A DNA stretch of 64,000 nt from CAYGAG01 sp964347765 (GTDB lineage Archaea; Thermoproteota; Bathyarchaeia; Bathyarchaeales; Bathycorpusculaceae). The notes beneath the pieces were generated by a model that saw only the letters and a program-made list of their open reading frames with translations, searched no databases and was not told where the DNA came from. Where the stretch lies: contig CAYGAG010000003.1 in assembly GCA_964347765.1 (NCBI GenBank), forward strand, positions 31,958 through 95,957, given 5' to 3'. Both the position numbers and the translations under genes were made by a program. Shown in pieces: positions 9,114 through 18,307 of the stretch; position 1 is the stretch's first letter, and every line of letters begins with the position of its first letter.

Positions 9114-9767
9114 TCAATCTTCCAGAAGCCGCCCTTTCTCGTCATCAGATAGTTGTCGATATCCTTCATTATCTATGACCGCAACATTGAAGCTGTCTCC
9201 ACTTGCAGAGTCTCGCTTCATGGCAGAGTCTACAGCTTTGACAACTACAGGCATGATCTCTTCAACCAGCTTCTCCTCTTGGTACTTGTCTTCCAAGACG
9301 CCGTAAGCTATTGGTGATCCGGAACCTGTAGCAACACATTTCTCTTTCGTCAGACTGCCAAAGGGGTCTAGTGAAAATACGTGGGGACCTGTGTCATCTA
9401 CACCACCTACAAGAATCTGTGCGATAAGAGGTGCGTATCGGGATGAAAATAGAAGGTTGGCAATGAGTCTTGCCGCAGATTTCACGGGCAGTGGTCTTCC
9501 GATGTTGAGTCTATAAAGCTGCGCATTCACCTTCAGCATGTCAACAGTTCTTTGAGCATCAGCTACACTGCCGGAGATGGTCATGGCAAGGTGATCATCT
9601 ATCCTGTATATCTTCTTGCCATGTTTATGCGCGACGTAAGTGCCCATAGTTACCCGTGTATCTGAAGCCAACACTACACCGTCTCTGCAAACGACACCAA
9701 TGGTTGTGGTACCCTTTAGTATCAGCTGATTGACTTTGTCGCTATTGACCATTTCATTCTTCTCCAA
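9114..9767 (-). CDS. psmB: Proteasome beta subunit
   Basis: Catalytic beta subunit of the 20S proteasome. A 19-residue propeptide ends at Gly19; autoprocessing would expose Thr20 of GTTTIGVV. In mature numbering Asp17 (VLASDTRV) and Lys33 (HGKKIY) are present, with GSGSPIAYGVLEDKY and the SASGDS motif near the catalytic Ser. The length of 217 residues is usual. It is first in an operon with fttA and divergent from egsA, whose start is 174 bases away. Confidence 0.96.
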   Translation of the reverse strand: MEKNEMVNSDKVNQLILKGTTTIGVVCRDGVVLASDTRVTMGTYVAHKHGKKIYRIDDHLAMTISGSVADAQRTVDMLKVNAQLYRLNIGRPLPVKSAARLIANLLFSSRYAPLIAQILVGGVDDTGPHVFSLDPFGSLTKEKCVATGSGSPIAYGVLEDKYQEEKLVEEIMPVVVKAVDSAMKRDSASGDSFNVAVIDNEGYRQLSDDEKGRLLED

Positions 9768-9940
9768 AATCCAGATGCCTGAAAGGAATTACTTCACTAG
9801 GAAGCAGCATCATGTAGTCGTGACCCCGAGTTTATTAATATTACGGTCTCAAACTAGAAAGAAGACCAATCCTGAGCCAGGAATATAACCAAAGTCTTAA
9901 AGATGTAGAGCCGTGTAAGATAGAAAAGGCATACTTAATA

Positions 9941-11005
9941 GTGATCGTTTTGACTTTGAAATATCATCGTATGCAGCTTCCCAGGGAAGTGGTGGTTGGA
10001 AACGGCGTAATCGAAAGAGTCACAGACGTTACTGAGAGGCTCGGGTTTGCAGAATCTGCGCTCATAGTCGCGGGTCCAAAGACGTTTAATATTGCTGGAA
10101 GAGTTGTGAAAGAGTTTCTTGAGTATAAGGGCATAGAGGTTGACAAGTTTCTTGTAGAATCTGCGACGTCTGAAGATATGAGAGCTGTTGAAGATAGAAT
10201 TAAATCTTTGAAGCCTCAGGTTATATTCGCCGTTGGAGGAGGAACGAAGATAGATGTTGCAAAGCTAAGCTCAGCGCATCAGAAGATTCCATTTATCAGT
10301 GTTCCTACTACGGCTTCGCATGATGGGATTTCAAGTCCTCTGTCCTCAATAAAGAGCCTTGACAAGCCATATTCTGTTATGGCTCAAGCACCAATTGCCA
10401 TCATAGCAGACACAAAGACCATAGTGAAAGCACCTTGGCGGCATGCCATAAGCGGCTGTGGAGACGTTATAGCAAAGTTCACAGCAGTGAAGGACTGGAG
10501 ACTAGCCCATGAAGATAGAAAGGAGTACCATGGCGAGTACGCTGCTAGTTTGGCGTTGATGAGCGCAAAGCTTGTAATGCAAAACGCACAAGCAATTAAA
10601 ACACGAGAGGAGGATGGTTTACGGGTGCTTATAGAGGCTTTAATAAGCTGTGGAGTTTCTATGAGCATTGCCGGAAGCAGTCGCCCATGCAGTGGTTCAG
10701 AGCATCTCTTCAGTCACGCTTTGGACATTATTAAACCGAACCATGCCATGCATGGGGAACGATGCGGCGTCGGAGCAATAATGATGGCCTATTTACACAA
10801 GACGGATTGGAAGCGTATACGGAAGACTCTATTATTGCTTGGAGCTCCAACTAAAGCTAGCGAACTAGGCGTAGAGCGAGACGATGTGATAGAAGCTCTC
10901 CAAACATCTTCAACTATAAGGCCGGAGAGATACACGATTCTGAACAAGCTATGTTTAAGCAGAAAAGACTGCAAAGACTTGGCGAGTGCAACGAAGGTTA
11001 TCTAA
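9941..11005 (+). CDS. egsA: sn-Glycerol-1-phosphate dehydrogenase
   Basis: Makes the G1P backbone of archaeal membrane lipids from DHAP using NAD(P)H; a strong archaeal marker. Motifs: MQLPREVVVGNGVIERV at the N-terminus, FAVGGGTKIDVAKL (nucleotide binding), SVPTTASHDGISSP, SGCGDVIAKF and the zinc ligands in SGSEHLFSHAL and NHAMHGERCGVG. The frame starts with GTG at 9941; an ATG at 9971 would start directly at MQLPREV and is an alternative, since no ribosome site is visible before either. The length of 354 residues is normal. Confidence 0.95.
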   Translation: MIVLTLKYHRMQLPREVVVGNGVIERVTDVTERLGFAESALIVAGPKTFNIAGRVVKEFLEYKGIEVDKFLVESATSEDMRAVEDRIKSLKPQVIFAVGGGTKIDVAKLSSAHQKIPFISVPTTASHDGISSPLSSIKSLDKPYSVMAQAPIAIIADTKTIVKAPWRHAISGCGDVIAKFTAVKDWRLAHEDRKEYHGEYAASLALMSAKLVMQNAQAIKTREEDGLRVLIEALISCGVSMSIAGSSRPCSGSEHLFSHALDIIKPNHAMHGERCGVGAIMMAYLHKTDWKRIRKTLLLLGAPTKASELGVERDDVIEALQTSSTIRPERYTILNKLCLSRKDCKDLASATKVI

Positions 11006-11037
11006 CGCAGATCCTGATTGAACACGTAGGCAGAAAG

Positions 11038-11703
11038 CTATAAACAAGTCGCGTTTCTGACATGATCCACTATCGATCTTATCTCGTCAACTACTGACTC
11101 TGGTGGAATCATAAGATCTTCGCAGAAGACGTTCCTCAAAACGCCTTTATTTGTGTAGTGAATGATCAGAGGCTTGGTTCTCCGGCGGTAGATATCTAAA
11201 CGTTCTTGTATGACGTCAGGAGCATCATCCTTTCTTTGGGAAAGTCGGCCGCCGCACTTGTCGCATACGCTTTCTTCCCTTGGCTTCAGTGTTAGCTTGT
11301 TGTAGATGGCCCCACAGGTGTCGCAAATGAGTCTATTTGACAGACGCTGCATTACAATCTTGTCAGAAACATTTAGGTTTATCACAAGATTAAGATTGAA
11401 GATCTGATCTAAGGCCTCCGCCTGACTAATCGTTCTCGGGAAGCCATCGAGAATGAAACCTTCTTCACAGTCTGGTTTGTTGAGTCTTCTTTTAAGAAGT
11501 TCTAAGATGATATCATCTGGGACCAATTCGCCTTTTTCGCTGTACGCCCTTATTTTTTCTCCTAACTGGGTGTGGGCTTTAATCTCTTCTCGAACAATAT
11601 CACCAGTTGATATATGGGGGATTCCTAGTACTGTGGATAGGCGGGAAGCGTAAGTGCCTTTCCCAGCCCCGGGCGGACCGAACAGGATCATTCTCATCAT
11701 CAA
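11038..11703 (-). CDS. adk: Adenylate kinase (bacterial-type, zinc lid)
   Basis: Converts AMP and ATP to two ADP. GPPGAGKGTYA is the P-loop, STGDIVREE and DGFPRT are AMP-site motifs, and RRTKPLI lies in the core. The LID (about 122-160) carries CDTC and CDKC, a structural zinc site seen in long-form adenylate kinases rather than the short archaeal AdkA type, so this gene is probably of bacterial ancestry. 221 residues, intact. It lies 19 bases downstream of the FKBP gene on the same strand. Confidence 0.93.
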   Translation of the reverse strand: MMMRMILFGPPGAGKGTYASRLSTVLGIPHISTGDIVREEIKAHTQLGEKIRAYSEKGELVPDDIILELLKRRLNKPDCEEGFILDGFPRTISQAEALDQIFNLNLVINLNVSDKIVMQRLSNRLICDTCGAIYNKLTLKPREESVCDKCGGRLSQRKDDAPDVIQERLDIYRRRTKPLIIHYTNKGVLRNVFCEDLMIPPESVVDEIRSIVDHVRNATCL

Positions 11704-11722
11704 GACCGGCTTTTATTGTATA

Positions 11723-12424
11723 CTAGCTCCTTGGCTCAGATTCTGTTTTAAATGTCTCTATGAATTTCACGAACGTGATTTTTGGGAAAAATCGCTTTAT
11801 ATCCATGACTGTTCCTCTTTTCGCCAGTTGTATTCCTTCGAGGTAGAAAGCTTCTTCAGGCATTTCGACACTGACTATTCTTGTCTTGATTGTGAACTTG
11901 AATTTAGACTGCTCTACAGCAGGGATTCTACGATGGATTAAAGCCTGCATTCTCTGCTTATTTGTCCTTAGCCTCTTCTGGACTGTTACCCTATAGACGA
12001 GAGTTTTTCCAGCCAAAGGAGGATTGAAATCCAACAGGACTCGCCCTGCACCCATAGTTCGTATTGTAGCCATCTTGCCATTGTATTCGACTCGCTTGCC
12101 CAGACCAGGCGATATCCCCTTGTTCGTCAGCTGCCTCAGGGGAACACGTTTGACCTTTTCAGGATCCCTATCTCCGAATGCTTTCTCCGACGATATTTCC
12201 ACCGATGTTTCCTTGCCTACTATCATAGTCTCCAAGCTTTCGTCTAGAGTCTTGAGAACCCATCCTTCGCCAAGTACAACAAGCTTTGGCTCGTAGATCT
12301 CACCCTCTTTATACAGTCGTTCATCTTTAGCGACTTTCTCAATGGTAGTGTCGAAAGCTTCACCAGTCTCTTTCACTTTTCCTATATAATCTATGAGCAC
12401 AAAATCCCCTTTCTTTAAAGGCAT
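11723..12424 (-). CDS. FKBP-type peptidyl-prolyl isomerase (long archaeal form)
   Basis: Prolyl isomerase and chaperone, 233 residues. The FKBP core (about 1-90 and 130-150: KKGDFVLIDYIGKVKETGEA, VVLGEGWVLKTLDESL) holds an insert-in-flap domain (RVPLRQLTNKGISPGLGKRV, LDFNPPLAGKTLVYRV), the SlyD-like layout. The extra C-terminal 80 residues match the long archaeal FKBPs. Substrates are cytosolic nascent proteins; no signal peptide. It forms a probable two-gene unit with adk. Confidence 0.9.
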   Translation of the reverse strand: MPLKKGDFVLIDYIGKVKETGEAFDTTIEKVAKDERLYKEGEIYEPKLVVLGEGWVLKTLDESLETMIVGKETSVEISSEKAFGDRDPEKVKRVPLRQLTNKGISPGLGKRVEYNGKMATIRTMGAGRVLLDFNPPLAGKTLVYRVTVQKRLRTNKQRMQALIHRRIPAVEQSKFKFTIKTRIVSVEMPEEAFYLEGIQLAKRGTVMDIKRFFPKITFVKFIETFKTESEPRS

Positions 12425-13220
12425 AACTCATCAACTTCTCGACGCTTGCCAAACTAGGTTTGGCGCTCAATAAAAGTTTTCGCTCATAGATCAGGAATCT
12501 CTAGGCGACACAAGAAACATATGCGTTCTTGAGATAAGAAGTTCATCAAAGTTCAAGCTGCCTTAAGATTCGATCCATAAAGGATGGGTTTCGGTAGATA
12601 TAAAGGTCCTCTGTCCGTTGATAAACTGAAAGATACGCATGACACCATGGATTAAGCCCTGAGGCGAGCACTAGCTTGCCACCTAATAAGCTGATGAAAA
12701 GTAGATATCTATACACTGGAAAGAAAAACCATAAGGGTACAGTCGATCACTATTCCAGAGCCAAGATCTTTAGAGCCTAAGAGAACACTTATCAAAGCCT
12801 TTGTCCCAAAAAAACGTTGGTTCCTACATGCTGGAAGAAAGAGAAAGAATCCTAAATAAGATTCCAAAATACTGATTATCTCTTCCTAAACCAAATATCT
12901 GATGGCCTGACTATTGGAATCTGTGGTCCCGATATTGAAGATAGACGAAGGAACTACTAACGACAACAAGCTTTCTCAGTCTACTTCAGCTAATCCGGCT
13001 GGACCCGAAGAAAAAGCCCAAAGAAAGAAGAACCGTCTGACAAGAAACGCTTCATGGAAAATCGCAAGAAAAAGGACAGCAAGCGAACCATTATATCTGA
13101 CTCGATACGAATAGAATCACAGTGCCAAATCAAACAGCCGAATCAAACAGATAAGCCGTGCGCAATCAAAATTTCATGTCTTCAGTTCCTCTAGGATAGT
13201 CGTTGGACAAATTTTCTTGA
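12425..13220. other. Gene-free stretch
   Basis: No supported gene. A 66-codon frame at 12914-13114 has low-complexity Lys/Ser/Pro composition and a TTG start, so I left it out. On the minus strand about 67 codons are open between 12568 and 12771 without any ATG (for example GLNPWCHAYLSVYQRTEDLY), which may be decayed coding sequence. The following bases contain a recognisable ferritin remnant, so this whole interval is probably a graveyard. Confidence 0.35.
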
Positions 13221-13509
13221 TGCCATCGATTTTCCGCTCGCGCGATCGGTCTAATGGCTTTCTGGCAGCCGTCAGTCGAATTTCACTTAACCTCAGAAGT
13301 ATCTGAGAAAACTCTGGAGCACGAAATGTCGGTCACAAAATACATGAATAACTGGGTAGACCATGAAATGGTTCGTCACAGAACAGGTCGAGGAAGAAGC
13401 CAATGATAACGAAATTATCGGTAGACTGAAGCTCGTAGGAAAGGGGAGCAATGAACTTTTCATGATCGATAAAGACCTGGCAGCACGGACCTTTAGGCCA
13501 GACGCCTAA
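13221..13509 (+). pseudogene. Ferritin pseudogene (C-terminal half, frameshifted)
   Basis: One frame reads QPSVEFHLTSEVSEKTLEHE, then SVTKYMNNWVDHEM, closely following helices C-D of non-haem ferritin (PP-x-E-F ... LEHE-x-x-VT). The reading then jumps by one frame to MKWFVTEQVEEEAND, LKLVGKGSNELFMIDKDLAA and RTFRPDA with a stop at 13507-13509, which is the usual ferritin C-terminus. About ten residues between the pieces (the helix C-D turn) are deleted as well as the frame being lost, and the N-terminal half is not recognisable. It is therefore a dead ferritin gene, not a sequencing slip. Confidence 0.75.
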
Positions 13510-13709
13510 GCAAGAAAGAGCAGCCTAATCATCCAGATAATTCATACTCACTTTCTTCTTTATCTCTTCGACTTCTGGAAGAATATTTGCCTCGCCTTTA
13601 GCGCACACGCGAGATAATGGAAAAAACCTGGGGAGATCGTAATTTCATACATATCCTATGAAAAAGCTTTTACTGCTTTACGCGAGTAGGTAGACAAAAG
13701 GTGAAGAAA

Positions 13710-15128
13710 ATGGATGAAGACTTGGTGGAATACGCACTGGATTACGCAAGAAGCAAGAGAATCGAATATGCTGAAGTCAGAGCACACACTACGAGATTCG
13801 AGCAACTGGTGATAAAAAACGGTACACTTGATGCTTTCATCTCAGCAAGTGATAGTGGGTTCTCCGTGAGAATACTTGCCGATGGCGGCATTGGCTTTGC
13901 GTCAACCAATAAGTGGACAGAGAATGAAGCGAGGATTGTAGTGGACAAAGCATACAAGTTTGCTACTGTAGCCAGACGTAAAGACAGAATCACTTTCGCG
14001 GATGAAAAAGGAGTCAAAGCAAGGTGGGGCGTGAAGCAGAAAAAGAAAATAGAAGACGTCCCGCCAGAACAGAAGATAGAGGAGTTAATGGAAATCGACA
14101 AAAGGCTTGCCTCTCAAAAAGTGAAGGTTCCGGGAAGAATAATATCGTGCCCAATAAATCTCATCGAAAAATACTTTGTAAACTCTGAAGGGTCAGCTAT
14201 CCTATCGTTCACTCCTAAAATAGCTGCCTTTGCCTTCATAACTGTAATAGAAGATGGCAGGCCGGAACAGGCTTACAAACAGTTTGGACGCAGTGGAGGC
14301 TGGGAGGCCTTCGATGAATGGAACGTAGCTGACGCGTTGCTGAATGAGGCATACATGCTGCAGAGACTGATCAAAGAAGGGAAGACTATCAAACCCCAGA
14401 AGATAGATCTTGTTTGCGGAACAGAAATCACAGGCATCGCTTCACACGAGTCTTGTGGACATCCTATGGAGGCAGATCGAATACTTGGACGCGAAATGAG
14501 CCAAGCGGGACGCTCCTTCATATATCCCGGGGGCCCCTACTGGATAGGAACGCGCATAGGCAGTGATTTGGTTTCAATTGTTGATGACCCAACTATCGAA
14601 AACAGCTATGGCTACTATGAATATGACGATGAAGGAATCAGAGCAACACGAAGATACCTTTACAAGGATGGCAGAATAAATGAGTTCCTTCACAACAGGG
14701 AAACAGCAGCCAAACTCAGCACGAGAAGTAACGGCTCTTCAAGATCAAACAACTACGATAGAGAGGCCATTGTCAGAATGGCGAACACCTACCTGCTGCC
14801 ACAGGACTGGACAGAAGAAGGAATTATTGAGGACGTGAAACATGGAATCTATATGAAGTCATTCACAGAATGGAATATCGACGACAGACGATTCAACCAA
14901 CGTTACGTAGGGAGAGAAGCGTATCTGATCGAAAATGGGGAGTTAAGGCATCCTGTTGCAAGACCCGTGATCGAAACAACCACAGAGGGTTGGTGGAGCG
15001 CAGTTGATGCTATATCAAAGAAAATTGAATTTGACGCCGCAACCTGTGGCAAAGGCGATCCAATGCAAGGCATTCCAGTCTTCACTGGTGGTCCGATCAT
15101 CCGTTTAAGGAGCGTGTATGTAAAATGA
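13710..15128 (+). CDS. tldD: TldD metalloprotease
   Basis: Catalytic subunit of the TldD/TldE heterodimeric protease, which degrades unfolded peptides and in bacteria matures microcin B17. HESCGH (HExxxH, near residue 247) is the zinc motif; the third ligand Cys lies in the C-terminal CGKGDPMQGIPVFTGGP. I chose ATG at 13710 because GGTGA (13700-13704) precedes it by five bases; a GTG at 13701 overlaps that site. 472 residues. The stop overlaps the start of its partner gene by four bases, so the subunits are coupled. Confidence 0.93.
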   Translation: MDEDLVEYALDYARSKRIEYAEVRAHTTRFEQLVIKNGTLDAFISASDSGFSVRILADGGIGFASTNKWTENEARIVVDKAYKFATVARRKDRITFADEKGVKARWGVKQKKKIEDVPPEQKIEELMEIDKRLASQKVKVPGRIISCPINLIEKYFVNSEGSAILSFTPKIAAFAFITVIEDGRPEQAYKQFGRSGGWEAFDEWNVADALLNEAYMLQRLIKEGKTIKPQKIDLVCGTEITGIASHESCGHPMEADRILGREMSQAGRSFIYPGGPYWIGTRIGSDLVSIVDDPTIENSYGYYEYDDEGIRATRRYLYKDGRINEFLHNRETAAKLSTRSNGSSRSNNYDREAIVRMANTYLLPQDWTEEGIIEDVKHGIYMKSFTEWNIDDRRFNQRYVGREAYLIENGELRHPVARPVIETTTEGWWSAVDAISKKIEFDAATCGKGDPMQGIPVFTGGPIIRLRSVYVK

Positions 15129-16450
15129 GTGAAGTGACTGCAGAGACTGAGTACATAGTGAAGAAAGGCAAAAGCCTTGGAGCAGATGAAGTCGTTGCCA
15201 AAACAACTTTCGGAAAATACAGACAAACAAGATTCAGCAACAACCAGATTGACATCACAGTGGCATGGGATACTTACGTGACGGATGTAGCTCTTGCATG
15301 GAACAAACGACTAGTTGCAACACAGATACAGAACCTTCAGAATGTAGATGAGACAATGGAGAACCTATTCAGACTTGCTAAAGTCTCAAGAGAAAACCCG
15401 AAATACGGCGGAATAGCTGAGGGCACGTTTAAATATCCACAGTCCGCCTCAGACAAGAAACTACAAGATCTTGAAGATCCCTCAGAATATGTCCTAGAGG
15501 CAATAGAAGCTGCAAAGACAGAAGCAGGTGAAGGAATCAATGCTGGTGGAATACTCCTTACAAAGTATGAGGATATATATCTCGTCTCTTCCGAAGGACC
15601 CAGAGGATACGATACAAGATCAGCAATTGAATTATCAATTCGAGCCTTCTCCGAAATTGATGCATCAGGTCACGGCGTAGAGTGCCGTTCCAGATTGAAA
15701 GACTTCAGTGCTTCTAGAGCAGGAGAGAAGGCAGGCAAAATCGCCAGATTAGCAAGGAATCCGAAACCGGGGAAGGAGGATAAATATGACATCATCTTTG
15801 ACCCATTATTCTTCGGCTCCATGTTAAGCACTTGGGCAAATATGGCATCTGCCTACAGCGTTATGATCAAGCTTTCTGTGTTTGTGGACAAGATTGATCA
15901 GAAAGTCGCATCTGACATTGTCACGATTCGCGACAAACCTGTGGAATACTCAGTCAACAACCGAATATACGACGATGAAGGATTCCCAACTCAAGAGAAT
16001 GTGTTCATCGACCAAGGCGTTCTCAAAACATATTTACACAACACATCCACAGCAAAGATCTTCAAAACTGACACAACTGGGAACGCAGGACTGATACAAC
16101 CTACACCGTGGAGCATAGAGATGGACCCTGGACACATGAGCAAAGCTGAACTTTTCAGCCAAGTAAGAAGAGGACTGTACCTAACAAACACATGGTACAC
16201 AAGATTCCAGAATTATGCTACAGGAGACTTCTCCACCCTCCCAAGGGATGGAATATTCTTTATCGAAAACGGAGAAATCAAAGAATCTTGGAAAGACCTT
16301 CGGCTGAGCGACAACGCTCTCAGATTGCTAAAACAGATCAATGGAATATCTAGAGAAAGACAGCATGTTCACTGGTGGCTTGAAGCCGATCCTCCATCCC
16401 TAGCACCATACGTACTAGCAAAAGACATTCAAATGACGAAGCCAACATAG
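15125..16450 (+). CDS. tldE: TldE/PmbA-like partner subunit
   Basis: Non-catalytic partner of TldD, 441 residues. It has the same overall PmbA/TldD fold (GILLTKYEDIYLVSSEG, IIFDPLFFGSML, GLYLTNTWYTRFQNYATGDF) but lacks the HExxxH motif, as expected for TldE. Its ATG overlaps the tldD stop (ATGA at 15125-15128). The C-terminus contains the conserved dimer region with DGIFFIENGEI. Intact. Confidence 0.92.
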   Translation: MSEVTAETEYIVKKGKSLGADEVVAKTTFGKYRQTRFSNNQIDITVAWDTYVTDVALAWNKRLVATQIQNLQNVDETMENLFRLAKVSRENPKYGGIAEGTFKYPQSASDKKLQDLEDPSEYVLEAIEAAKTEAGEGINAGGILLTKYEDIYLVSSEGPRGYDTRSAIELSIRAFSEIDASGHGVECRSRLKDFSASRAGEKAGKIARLARNPKPGKEDKYDIIFDPLFFGSMLSTWANMASAYSVMIKLSVFVDKIDQKVASDIVTIRDKPVEYSVNNRIYDDEGFPTQENVFIDQGVLKTYLHNTSTAKIFKTDTTGNAGLIQPTPWSIEMDPGHMSKAELFSQVRRGLYLTNTWYTRFQNYATGDFSTLPRDGIFFIENGEIKESWKDLRLSDNALRLLKQINGISRERQHVHWWLEADPPSLAPYVLAKDIQMTKPT

Positions 16451-16606
16451 CTCCTTTTTTTCCACACAAATATATAATCTAGTCCCAAATCATGATTCCA
16501 TAAGCACGCGACTAGGCAGTATCTAGTTGCAAGTTTTCGGCTTTTTGATTTGCATTTTTATAATTGCAGAGGCGGTTAGGATTAGGACGGTTCGTGGTGA
16601 CACTCT

Positions 16607-17062
16607 ATGTCAAGACTTCTGGTTCTATATTATAGTCAGACAGGAAACACTCAGAAGATGGCTGAAGCCGTGGCAGAAGGAGCTAAAGGCGTTCAGGGAA
16701 CCAAAGTAGAATTGAAGTATCACTTAACACCCGAGGAATTGACTGACTATGACGCTATAGTTGCTGGAGATCCTACATATCATCATGACATGACAAACGG
16801 TATGAAGAAGCTTTTTGAAGAGGTTTCTGTGAAAGATGTCAGTCTAGAGGGCAAAACTGGGGCAGCCTTCGGATCCTATGGTTGGAGCGGTGAAGCTCCA
16901 AAACTGCTTTTAGAGATTATGAAGGAGAAATTCGGCATGATCATATTCGAGCCTCCCCTACTTATCAAGTACACTCCTGACTTGGCGGGTCTGGAAGAGT
17001 GTAGACAGCTTGGCAGGAAAATCGCCGAAAAGCTTATGGGTCATGCTCAGGATGTCAAATGA
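16607..17062 (+). CDS. Flavodoxin-family FMN protein
   Basis: 151-residue flavodoxin fold. YYSQTGNTQKMAEAVAEG is the FMN phosphate loop (S/T-x-T-G-N-T), DAIVAGDPTYHHDMTNGM the 50s loop, and AAFGSYGWSGEAPK the 90s loop. It resembles the flavodoxin domain of A-type flavoproteins and likely carries electrons to a redox partner. GGTGA lies six bases before ATG. The stop overlaps the start of a ferritin-like gene (ATGA), suggesting a joint role in oxidative stress or iron handling. Upstream is the TATA-like AAATATATAATC near 16467. Confidence 0.9.
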   Translation: MSRLLVLYYSQTGNTQKMAEAVAEGAKGVQGTKVELKYHLTPEELTDYDAIVAGDPTYHHDMTNGMKKLFEEVSVKDVSLEGKTGAAFGSYGWSGEAPKLLLEIMKEKFGMIIFEPPLLIKYTPDLAGLEECRQLGRKIAEKLMGHAQDVK

Positions 17063-17559
17063 AAAGGGAGATAACTGTTGTGAGTTCAAAAGATGAGTTG
17101 ACAGTTTTTCTCAAGGAACAGACTGCAATTGAGAATCAGATTGTAAGTTCATTGAACAGATCCTTGGAATGGATGATGAATCCCGCTGTTAAAGGTGTTC
17201 TTAAAGGCATATCGTTAGATTCAAAAAAACACGCGCAAATGTATTCTTCAGCCGTAGATCTGCTAACCACCGTGCCCCCCGCCCTCAATCAATTACAGCT
17301 TGATAAACAGAGAGAACTTGTGGAAGAACATATACAGCTGGAAGCAAAGCTTATCAAGAAAATTGGCGAAAAACTGCCAACAATCGAAAACAAGAAGGTC
17401 AGGCTTCTACTAAGCGCCATACTCGCTGATGAAAAAAGACACCATAAGCTTCTGAAGAAAGTGCTGACAATCCTTGTTCGAGGAGAAACGATTACAGAAG
17501 AAGACTGGTGGGATATTATCTGGAAAAATGTCCCATTCCACGGAGCCCCGGGAGGATAA
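17059..17559 (+). CDS. Ferritin-like four-helix protein
   Basis: 166 residues, entirely helical. Acidic/His pairs spaced as in ferritin-like proteins are visible: AIENQIVSSLN (helix 1), DSKKHAQMY (helix 2), HIQLEAKLIKK (helix 3) and DEKRHHKLLKK (helix 4), consistent with a diiron site. The C-terminal EEDWWDIIWKNVPFHGAPGG is a tail outside the bundle. It is coupled to the flavodoxin gene by a four-base overlap, so flavin-to-diiron electron transfer is a reasonable guess. It is not close to classical rubrerythrin because there is no rubredoxin domain. Confidence 0.75.
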   Translation: MKREITVVSSKDELTVFLKEQTAIENQIVSSLNRSLEWMMNPAVKGVLKGISLDSKKHAQMYSSAVDLLTTVPPALNQLQLDKQRELVEEHIQLEAKLIKKIGEKLPTIENKKVRLLLSAILADEKRHHKLLKKVLTILVRGETITEEDWWDIIWKNVPFHGAPGG

Positions 17560-17851
17560 GACAGTATCAGTCTGTACAAGTCAATACTGCCTGTGCAATA
17601 GAAAAAACGTAATAGTAGTTGCAAACACAAAAGGTGAGACGTGATCTCAGGAAAATATTGTCCAAAACACCCGCTCAATCAAAGAAGGACTCGAAACATC
17701 AGACATTGAAGTATTGTGGCAAACGATTATAGCCGAATTGGATGCTATAAGCCTCTGTTAACAGTGGCAGCCTTGAAGATCTAAACGTTGAGTAGAGTAA
17801 ATTTCCTTAAAAGCCAAGTTGCTTAAAGACCCTAGGAAGAAGTCTGACTCT

Positions 17852-18283
17852 ATGAAAAAAAAAGTCTTATTCATCTGTACTCACAATTCTGCCCGTTCCC
17901 AAATTGCAGAAGCATTCATAAACTCTCTTCATGGGGACAAGTATGAGGCGCGTAGTGCAGGAATAGAACCTCGAGGCGTGAATCTGTACGCTGTGCGTGT
18001 GATGACAGAGATCGGTATAGACATTTCGAATCAGCGCTCAAAGAGCATTGAGGAGTTCCATGGAGAGGAATTCGAATATGTAGCCACAGTGTGTGACCAT
18101 GCGAAAGAGGCGTGTCCATTCTTTCCAGGAAAGGAGATTCTTCATAAAGGATTCGAAGACCCTGCAGAGTTCGCAGGCACCAAGGAAGAAGTCATCGAGA
18201 AGTTCAGGCAAGTGCGGAATGAAATCAAGGACTGGATTGAAGATACGTTTGGTAACGGAAGTAGTCAGACTGCTCAGATTTGA
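17852..18283 (+). CDS. ArsC-like arsenate reductase / low-molecular-weight protein tyrosine phosphatase
   Basis: CTHNSARS at residues 9-16 is the CX5R loop of the LMW phosphatase fold, and VCDHAKEACPFFPG carries the two extra cysteines of thioredoxin-coupled arsenate reductases; DPAEFAGTKEEV supplies the general acid. This combination favours ArsC over a protein phosphatase. A thioredoxin gene and its reductase lie 6.5 kb away. I start at the second Met (17852, KKKVLFICTHNS); the frame is open from 17819. No ars regulator or pump is nearby. The 290 bases before it hold a frame reading NVIVVANTKG with a TGA, perhaps a decayed fragment. Confidence 0.88.
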   Translation: MKKKVLFICTHNSARSQIAEAFINSLHGDKYEARSAGIEPRGVNLYAVRVMTEIGIDISNQRSKSIEEFHGEEFEYVATVCDHAKEACPFFPGKEILHKGFEDPAEFAGTKEEVIEKFRQVRNEIKDWIEDTFGNGSSQTAQI

Positions 18284-18307
18284 CGTAAAAGGCTGGGACG
18301 TCAGGCT

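Noticed and set aside
12914..13114. 66-codon plus-strand frame
   Set aside because: TTG start, no ribosome site, low-complexity composition, and adjacent to a pseudogene region.
17603..17761. Frame NVIVVANTKG-ET-stop-SQENIVQNTRS between the ferritin-like and ArsC-like genes
   Set aside because: Contains a TGA and no start; may be a decayed flavoprotein piece but too short to call.
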